A program made the position numbers and the translations under genes. Source: Novosphingobium clariflavum (lineage in GTDB: Bacteria; Pseudomonadota; Alphaproteobacteria; Sphingomonadales; Sphingomonadaceae). From it: DNA of 64,000 nt. The notes beneath the pieces were generated by a model, which ran no database searches, was not told where the DNA came from, and saw only the letters and a list, made by a program, of their open reading frames with translations. The stretch lies in NCBI RefSeq assembly GCF_026420865.1, contig NZ_JAPCWC010000006.1, positions 186,001 to 250,000 of the forward strand, read 5' to 3'. This document shows, one piece after another, positions 59,593 through 64,000 of the stretch; within the stretch, counting starts at the first letter, position 1, and every line of letters begins with the position of its first letter.

Positions 59593-60675
59593 TCAACGGG
59601 CGGTGAGGCGTCCCCCGCTCAGTACGCGTGCCGGTCCCGGAGCCGCCCGGACCAGCAGGGTGCCCAGCAGGATCACGGCCAGCAGCACGATCAGTGGCTG
59701 GGTCAGAAGATAGAGCGGATAGAGCGGTGAGCCCAGCTTGCCGAACAGCGCGCCCAGCACCGGTCCGCCCAGCCAGATCAGGATCAGGTGCGAGCAGAAC
59801 AGGAAAAACGCAAAAGGTTCGATCCGCAGCAGGAATGTGCGGGCGGGGCTGTCCGAGAGGGCCCATGCCACGCGCCAGTAGGTCACGGCAGCGGCGACCC
59901 GAACCGCAAGGTCCAGCGCGGCGGCCTCGGGCGTCGCGGGATCGGTGCCGAGCCGCAGCGCGCTGTAAAGCTGGAGGCAGGTCAAGCCCGCGAAAGGCAG
60001 AACGGTCAGAACCAGTGGCCAGGCCGCGATGCGGTCTGCGACGTGGCCGCGCCGCGCCAGAATGCCCAGCACGAAGAAGAACGGGATCGATGCGCGCATG
60101 AACACCGGCGCTCCCACCCCGAGGATCTGGCACACGGCGGCGATGGCGGCGAGCGCGATCAGCCAGGGATTGGCCAACCTTACCAGCAGCGGTGCTGCCA
60201 GCATGCAGACGAACAGGTCGCGCAGGAACGGCATCTGCACGTTGATGTCGGGATTGCGGCTGGCGACGAAGATTTCCTCGAAGACCCAGTCCAGCGAATG
60301 CGGTGTAGGCGCGGGCAGGGTGAGCAGCCAGGCAGTGCCGGAAACCAGCACCAGCGCCAGCACGTTCCACAGCACCATCGGCAGCAGGATGGTGCGGGCC
60401 TTGCGCGCAACATGCGTCGGCCAGTCGCGCGTGCGGTTGGAGGAGGCGACCAGCCAGCCGGAGATGAGGCCCAGCAGCGGTACCGCGCTGCGTCCGAACA
60501 CGTCCATCAGGATCCAGCGCAAGTCCTCCTGCGGGGACCCCTTGGCCAGTTGCAGGTCGTAGCCGGTAAGCCCGGTCCAGGCATGGACGTAGACGACGCC
60601 GAGGATGCAGATGACCCGTGCGATCGAGATCGCGGCGGATTTGCGCGGGGCATCGGCGATGAAGGACTGGGGCAA
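59593..60675 (-). CDS. Acyltransferase-3 family membrane protein
   Basis: 360 residues with about ten membrane helices. N-terminal RKSAAISIARVICILGVVYVHAW carries the His of the family catalytic region; FGRSAVPLLGLISGWL follows. Members O-acylate exported sugars or lipids, or transport succinyl/acetyl groups (OpgC-like). It starts at TTG 60675; an ATG eight bases upstream is out of frame. It is flanked by a CrtI-like gene transcribed on the same strand but more than 100 bases away, so operon membership is unclear. Confidence 0.8.
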   Translation of the reverse strand: MPQSFIADAPRKSAAISIARVICILGVVYVHAWTGLTGYDLQLAKGSPQEDLRWILMDVFGRSAVPLLGLISGWLVASSNRTRDWPTHVARKARTILLPMVLWNVLALVLVSGTAWLLTLPAPTPHSLDWVFEEIFVASRNPDINVQMPFLRDLFVCMLAAPLLVRLANPWLIALAAIAAVCQILGVGAPVFMRASIPFFFVLGILARRGHVADRIAAWPLVLTVLPFAGLTCLQLYSALRLGTDPATPEAAALDLAVRVAAAVTYWRVAWALSDSPARTFLLRIEPFAFFLFCSHLILIWLGGPVLGALFGKLGSPLYPLYLLTQPLIVLLAVILLGTLLVRAAPGPARVLSGGRLTAR

Positions 60676-60783
60676 ACAAACATCCGGGCAGTTGGCGACC
60701 TTGCCGCCTACCTGATGCCGTTCGCTCCCGAACCCAACCCACTAGCGGCGGATCGCCCCCTTAAAGGGACGAAAGGCCCCGTT

Positions 60784-62388
60784 TCAGGTGCGGAAGCGCC
60801 CGAAACGGCCCTTGTCCGCCAGCACTTCGTGTGCGCAGTTATGGCCGGGCGCCCCGGTCACGCCGCCGCCGGGGTGCGTGCCCGAGCCGCACATGTAAAG
60901 CCCCTTGAGCGGGCCCCGATAGGCGCCGTGGCCCAGAACGGGGCGCGCCGACCACATCTGGTCGAGCGTCAGGTTGCCATGCATGATGTCGCCGCCGACA
61001 AGGCCGAACTTGCGCTCAAGCCCCTTCGGGCTGAGCACCTGGCGGCCGAGGATCGAGGCGCGGAAGCCCGGCGCATATTCCTCGACCGTATCGATGATGG
61101 TGTCGGCAGCCTTGTCTTCCTCGGCATCCCAGTCCCGGCCGTCAGGCAGTTCCGGCGCGAATTGCTGGCAGAACAGGCTGGCGACATGCTGGCCTTCGGG
61201 CGCGAGGCTGTCGTCCACGGTCGAGGGGATCAGCATCTCCACGATCGGCTTCTTCGACCAGCCATGGGTCTTCGCATCAAGGAAGGCACGGTCCATGTAG
61301 TCGAGCGTCGGCGCGATGATGATGCCGGACTGGTGGTGCTCGCCGGGCTCGGGCAGGCAGGTGAACGTCGGTAGTTCGGACAGCGCGACGTTCATGCGGA
61401 ACGTGCCGCTGCCGGTCTTGAAGCTCTTCATGCGGCGCTGGAAATCGGGATCGAGATCGCTCTGTGCGATCATCTTGCCGTAAAGCAGCTTGGGCCCGAC
61501 ATTGGCGATCACGCGGGTGGCGGCAATCTCCTCACCGCTTTCAAGTCGCACGCCAACAGCCCTGTCTCCATCGACGAGGACCTGATCGACCGGGCTTTCG
61601 AGGCTGATCTCGACGCCGAGCTTGCGGCAGACTTCGCCCATGATGCGGGTGATGTTGCCCATGCCGCCGACCGAGTGGCCCCAGGCGCCCTTCTTGCCGT
61701 TCACTTCGCCGAAGACGTGGTGCAGCAGGACATAGGCGCTGCCGGGCGTATCGGGCGAGGCATAGTTGCCGACCACCGCGTCGAAGCCGAACGCCGCCTT
61801 CACCGCCTCGCTCTCGAACCAGCCGTCCAGCAGCCCGCGCGCGGACTTGGTGAAAAGATCCAGCACATCGCGCTGCGCCTCGATGGAAAGGCCTGCCAGC
61901 TTGCGGCCCTGCAGCGCCGCGTCGATCAGCCCGCGCCAACCGTCGCCTGCGTTGGGCGGCGACTTCAGCGCCAGATCGCGCAGCACTTCGGCCACGACTT
62001 CCAGCGAATCGTAATAGGCGGGCAGCACATCGGCATCGTGCTTTGAGAACCGGCGGAACTCCGCCTGTGTGCGCTCCAGCCCGCCGCCGAGCTTGAGGTA
62101 GCCGCCGTCTTCCTGCGGCAGCAGGTTGGAAATCGGCCGCTCGATCACGCGGTAGCCATGGTCGGCCAGCCGCATGTCGGCGATGACTTTGGGCTGGAGC
62201 AGGCTGACGGTGTAGCTGGCCACCGAGTTGCGGAAGCCGGGGTGGAATTCCTCGGTCACCGCCGCGCCGCCGACCACGTTGCGGCGCTCCAGAATGCGCA
62301 CCTTCAGTCCCGCGCGAGCAAGGTAGAACGCGCAGACGAGGCCGTTGTGGCCGCCGCCGATGATAACGGCATCGTATTTCTGGGTCAT
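60784..62388 (-). CDS. FAD-dependent oxidoreductase, CrtI/phytoene-desaturase-like
   Basis: 534 residues. The FAD loop VIIGGGHNGLVCAFYLARAG opens the protein (8-27), with FAD ribose Glu in ILERRNVVGGAA. The C-terminal FAD motif LYMCGSGTHPGGGVTGAPGHN is the mark of phytoene-dehydrogenase-like proteins. Relatives oxidise isoprenoids or unknown small molecules; no carotenoid gene is nearby. The ATG overlaps the Rieske gene stop (ATGA), and both share a regulator, so they act in the same pathway. Confidence 0.88.
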   Translation of the reverse strand: MTQKYDAVIIGGGHNGLVCAFYLARAGLKVRILERRNVVGGAAVTEEFHPGFRNSVASYTVSLLQPKVIADMRLADHGYRVIERPISNLLPQEDGGYLKLGGGLERTQAEFRRFSKHDADVLPAYYDSLEVVAEVLRDLALKSPPNAGDGWRGLIDAALQGRKLAGLSIEAQRDVLDLFTKSARGLLDGWFESEAVKAAFGFDAVVGNYASPDTPGSAYVLLHHVFGEVNGKKGAWGHSVGGMGNITRIMGEVCRKLGVEISLESPVDQVLVDGDRAVGVRLESGEEIAATRVIANVGPKLLYGKMIAQSDLDPDFQRRMKSFKTGSGTFRMNVALSELPTFTCLPEPGEHHQSGIIIAPTLDYMDRAFLDAKTHGWSKKPIVEMLIPSTVDDSLAPEGQHVASLFCQQFAPELPDGRDWDAEEDKAADTIIDTVEEYAPGFRASILGRQVLSPKGLERKFGLVGGDIMHGNLTLDQMWSARPVLGHGAYRGPLKGLYMCGSGTHPGGGVTGAPGHNCAHEVLADKGRFGRFRT

Positions 62389-63566
62389 TTTTGGCTCCAG
62401 CCGGATGCGGGCCGCTCGCTCTGGCGGGCCTCGGGGATCAGTTCGCGGATGCGCTTGCAGAAGTGACGCAGGCAGACTTCCTTGTCGGACAGCGGCCCGA
62501 CCGAGAACGTGCGCGAGGCCATGCCCGCCTGCACGCGGGTGATGAGGGCGGTATCCTCGGCATTGACCTGCCGGTTGATGCGCCAGTTGAGATAGCGCGC
62601 GGCGCGCATCTCGCGGCGCCATTGCTCATTTTCGGCATCGGGCAGGACGTAGCTGATCTCGCGGATCATGCAGGTTTCCGGCCCCGTAGGCAGCCACTGC
62701 ATGAAATCGACCTGATCGGGGTAGATGTCGAAGGCGACGCCGGGCCAGAGCTTGAAGTAGAGCCAGTGGCGCTGCCGGTCCTCGGGCAAGTGCGGCACCG
62801 GCGGCAGCAGGCGCTGGTACATCCGCTCCGACCAGTTGGAGGAAGGCGCGTCCATCAGGTCGCCCCACATGCGATCGACATGGCGCTCGGCCTCCACGCC
62901 GTAGCTGCGGCCGAACAGGCGCGTGAGGCCGGGATGGGCGACGGGGATGTGCAGCCCGTCCGAATAGTTGTCGCCCACGTTCTTCCAGTTCACCGCGCGC
63001 GGGCGCATGGTGACGCGGCCGAGCGCCTTCAGATCCTCGAACCGGTAGGGGGCGACCATCGCCTCGTAAGGGGCCATCATCTGCGCGATCGAGGGGCCGC
63101 CGTCATCGACGAGGCGCACGAAGATGAAGCCGCGCCAGACTTCGACGTCCACCGGAGCAAGGCCGTGACTGGCCTTGTCGAAATCGGGATAGCTCTGGCT
63201 GTCGGGCACCCCGGTCAGGCGTCCGTCGAGATCGTAGACCCAGGCGTGATAGGGGCAGGCCAGCTTCTTCGCACAGCCACTGGCGCCGTCGACCACGCGC
63301 GATCCGCGATGACGGCAGACGTTGGTGAAGGCGCGGATCTGCCGGTCGTTGCCGCGTACGACGATCACGCTTTCGCCGATGTAGTCCAGCGTGTGCCAAT
63401 CGCCCGCGTTCGGCACGTCACTCTCGTGGCAGACGATTTGCCAGCTCGGCGCGAAAATGCGCTCCTTTTCCACCGCCAGGAACTCGGGGTCCGAATAGGT
63501 CCAAGCCGGCAGGCTCCAGCCGGCGAGCGGGTCGGTCTGCGGCTGATCTATCGGCTGCGTTGCCAT
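62385..63566 (-). CDS. Rieske aromatic-ring-hydroxylating oxygenase alpha subunit
   Basis: 393 residues. Rieske 2Fe-2S motif C84-x-H86 and C104-xx-H107 (CRHRGSR, CPYHAW), and a mononuclear iron site DNYSDGLHIPVAHPG (D203, H206, H211). The layout resembles stand-alone oxygenases of quaternary amines and stachydrine/choline type as much as aromatic dioxygenases. The BetI-like regulator favours an amine substrate, but this is inference. No ferredoxin or reductase gene is visible in the window. Start at ATG 63566. Confidence 0.9.
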   Translation of the reverse strand: MATQPIDQPQTDPLAGWSLPAWTYSDPEFLAVEKERIFAPSWQIVCHESDVPNAGDWHTLDYIGESVIVVRGNDRQIRAFTNVCRHRGSRVVDGASGCAKKLACPYHAWVYDLDGRLTGVPDSQSYPDFDKASHGLAPVDVEVWRGFIFVRLVDDGGPSIAQMMAPYEAMVAPYRFEDLKALGRVTMRPRAVNWKNVGDNYSDGLHIPVAHPGLTRLFGRSYGVEAERHVDRMWGDLMDAPSSNWSERMYQRLLPPVPHLPEDRQRHWLYFKLWPGVAFDIYPDQVDFMQWLPTGPETCMIREISYVLPDAENEQWRREMRAARYLNWRINRQVNAEDTALITRVQAGMASRTFSVGPLSDKEVCLRHFCKRIRELIPEARQSERPASGWSQK

Positions 63567-63574
63567 TGGCGACT

Positions 63575-63600
63575 CCTTGTTGTACAAGTGTATAACAAGG
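63575..63600. promoter_or_regulatory. 26-base palindromic operator, Rieske/TetR intergenic
   Basis: CCTTGTT and AACAAGG are outer arms, TACA and TGTA inner arms, with an AG centre; 11 of 13 positions pair. It occupies most of the 36-base gap between the divergent starts, where the TetR protein would repress both itself and the Rieske operon. Confidence 0.8.
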
Positions 63601-63602
63601 CC

Positions 63603-64000
63603 ATGATGACCAAGCAATCCCACACCCCCGCCTTTAGTCGCGGCGATCCCGACGAGCGGCGGCAAAGCCTGATCGAGGCCACTGCACGGTGCCTTGCGCT
63701 GCATGGCATAGGCGGGACTTCGGTGCGTTCGATCTGCGCGGAAGCGGGCGTTTCGGCAGGGCTGCTGCGGCACTATTTCGGCGGGGTCGCGGATGCGATT
63801 GCCGAGGCCTATCGCTGGACCGGGCACCGCGTGGCGCGCGCGTTGGAAGAGGCGGTGGCAGCGGCGGATGATAGCCCCCGCGCCCGGTTGCTCGCCTATC
63901 TGGTCGCCAGCTTCCGTCCGCCGATTGCCGATCCGCAGTTGCTGGCAACCTGGCTCGCGTTCTGGGCGATGACGCCGCAGGACCCGGCCATCGGGCGGCT
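63603..64000 (+). CDS. TetR-family regulator, BetI-like, 3' end missing
   Basis: 132 residues visible, cut by the window end. ATG 63603 or 63606 (MMTKQSHTPAFSR). The helix-turn-helix follows TARCLALHGIGGTSVRSICAEAGVSAGLLRHYFGG. The ligand part begins ARLLAYLVASFRPPIADPQLLATWLAFWAMTPQDP; the WLAFW pattern is that of BetI-type regulators. BetI represses choline-to-betaine genes, so a quaternary-amine or amine ligand is suggested. Divergent from the Rieske gene, with an operator palindrome between. Confidence 0.88.
   Translation, partial: MMTKQSHTPAFSRGDPDERRQSLIEATARCLALHGIGGTSVRSICAEAGVSAGLLRHYFGGVADAIAEAYRWTGHRVARALEEAVAAADDSPRARLLAYLVASFRPPIADPQLLATWLAFWAMTPQDPAIGR

Overview
The window is a high-GC alphaproteobacterial chromosome segment, most probably from the order Sphingomonadales (Novosphingobium or Sphingomonas-like). 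This rests on gene order: nuo operon followed by birA-coaX-rnj-DUF1467, and a trpE-G-D-C / moaC-moeA-lexA / comEC / gltX-gltA block. A GTTC-N7-GTTC LexA box, an alphaproteobacterial RpoH-type promoter and a TonB-dependent receptor agree with it. No plasmid, phage, insertion sequence or CRISPR array is visible. Species cannot be fixed without a database search.

Layout. 1-10666 carries nuoF (5' end missing) to nuoN of respiratory complex I, tightly overlapped, then birA, coaX, RNase J and a small DUF1467 membrane protein, ending at a strong terminator (14101-14125). 14136-20806 holds a large coiled-coil membrane protein facing a cluster with an Hpt-like protein, a nucleotidyltransferase-like membrane protein, an unknown helical protein and a sensor-kinase-like protein. 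The Hpt and kinase proteins both lack the expected phospho-acceptor histidine. 20907-27124 has a small membrane protein, gltX-gltA, comEC and lexA. 27239-36619 (minus strand) is ppiD, trpE, a phosphodiester-glycosidase lipoprotein, trpG, trpD, trpC, moaC and moeA, with remnants of an AraC/GyrI-type regulator between trpC and moaC. 37003-43666 contains tpiA, secG, pyrG, an AEC transporter, a small heat-shock protein with an RpoH promoter and a ROSE-like RNA thermometer leader, grxC, a nitrilase-family amidase, a DUF1178 protein and tRNA-Arg(CCU).

43862-50950 is the most unusual region. It is one compact operon of an SPFH/SHOCT protein, two zinc-ribbon DUF4178 proteins, a 53-residue peptide, a DUF350 membrane protein, a membrane-fused spermidine-synthase-like aminopropyltransferase, a Tat-type FAD oxidoreductase and an AdoMet decarboxylase. 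It looks like a membrane-associated system that makes, or uses, an aminopropyl (polyamine-like) group; its product is unknown.

51044-59591 is an exported nutrient-scavenging cluster: TonB-dependent receptor, PhoD-type phosphatase, AcpA/phospholipase-C-type phosphatase, M20 peptidase and amidohydrolase. A convergent acyltransferase follows. 60784-64000 carries a CrtI-like FAD oxidoreductase and a Rieske oxygenase in one operon. They are divergent from a BetI-like TetR regulator, truncated by the window end, with a clear palindromic operator between them.
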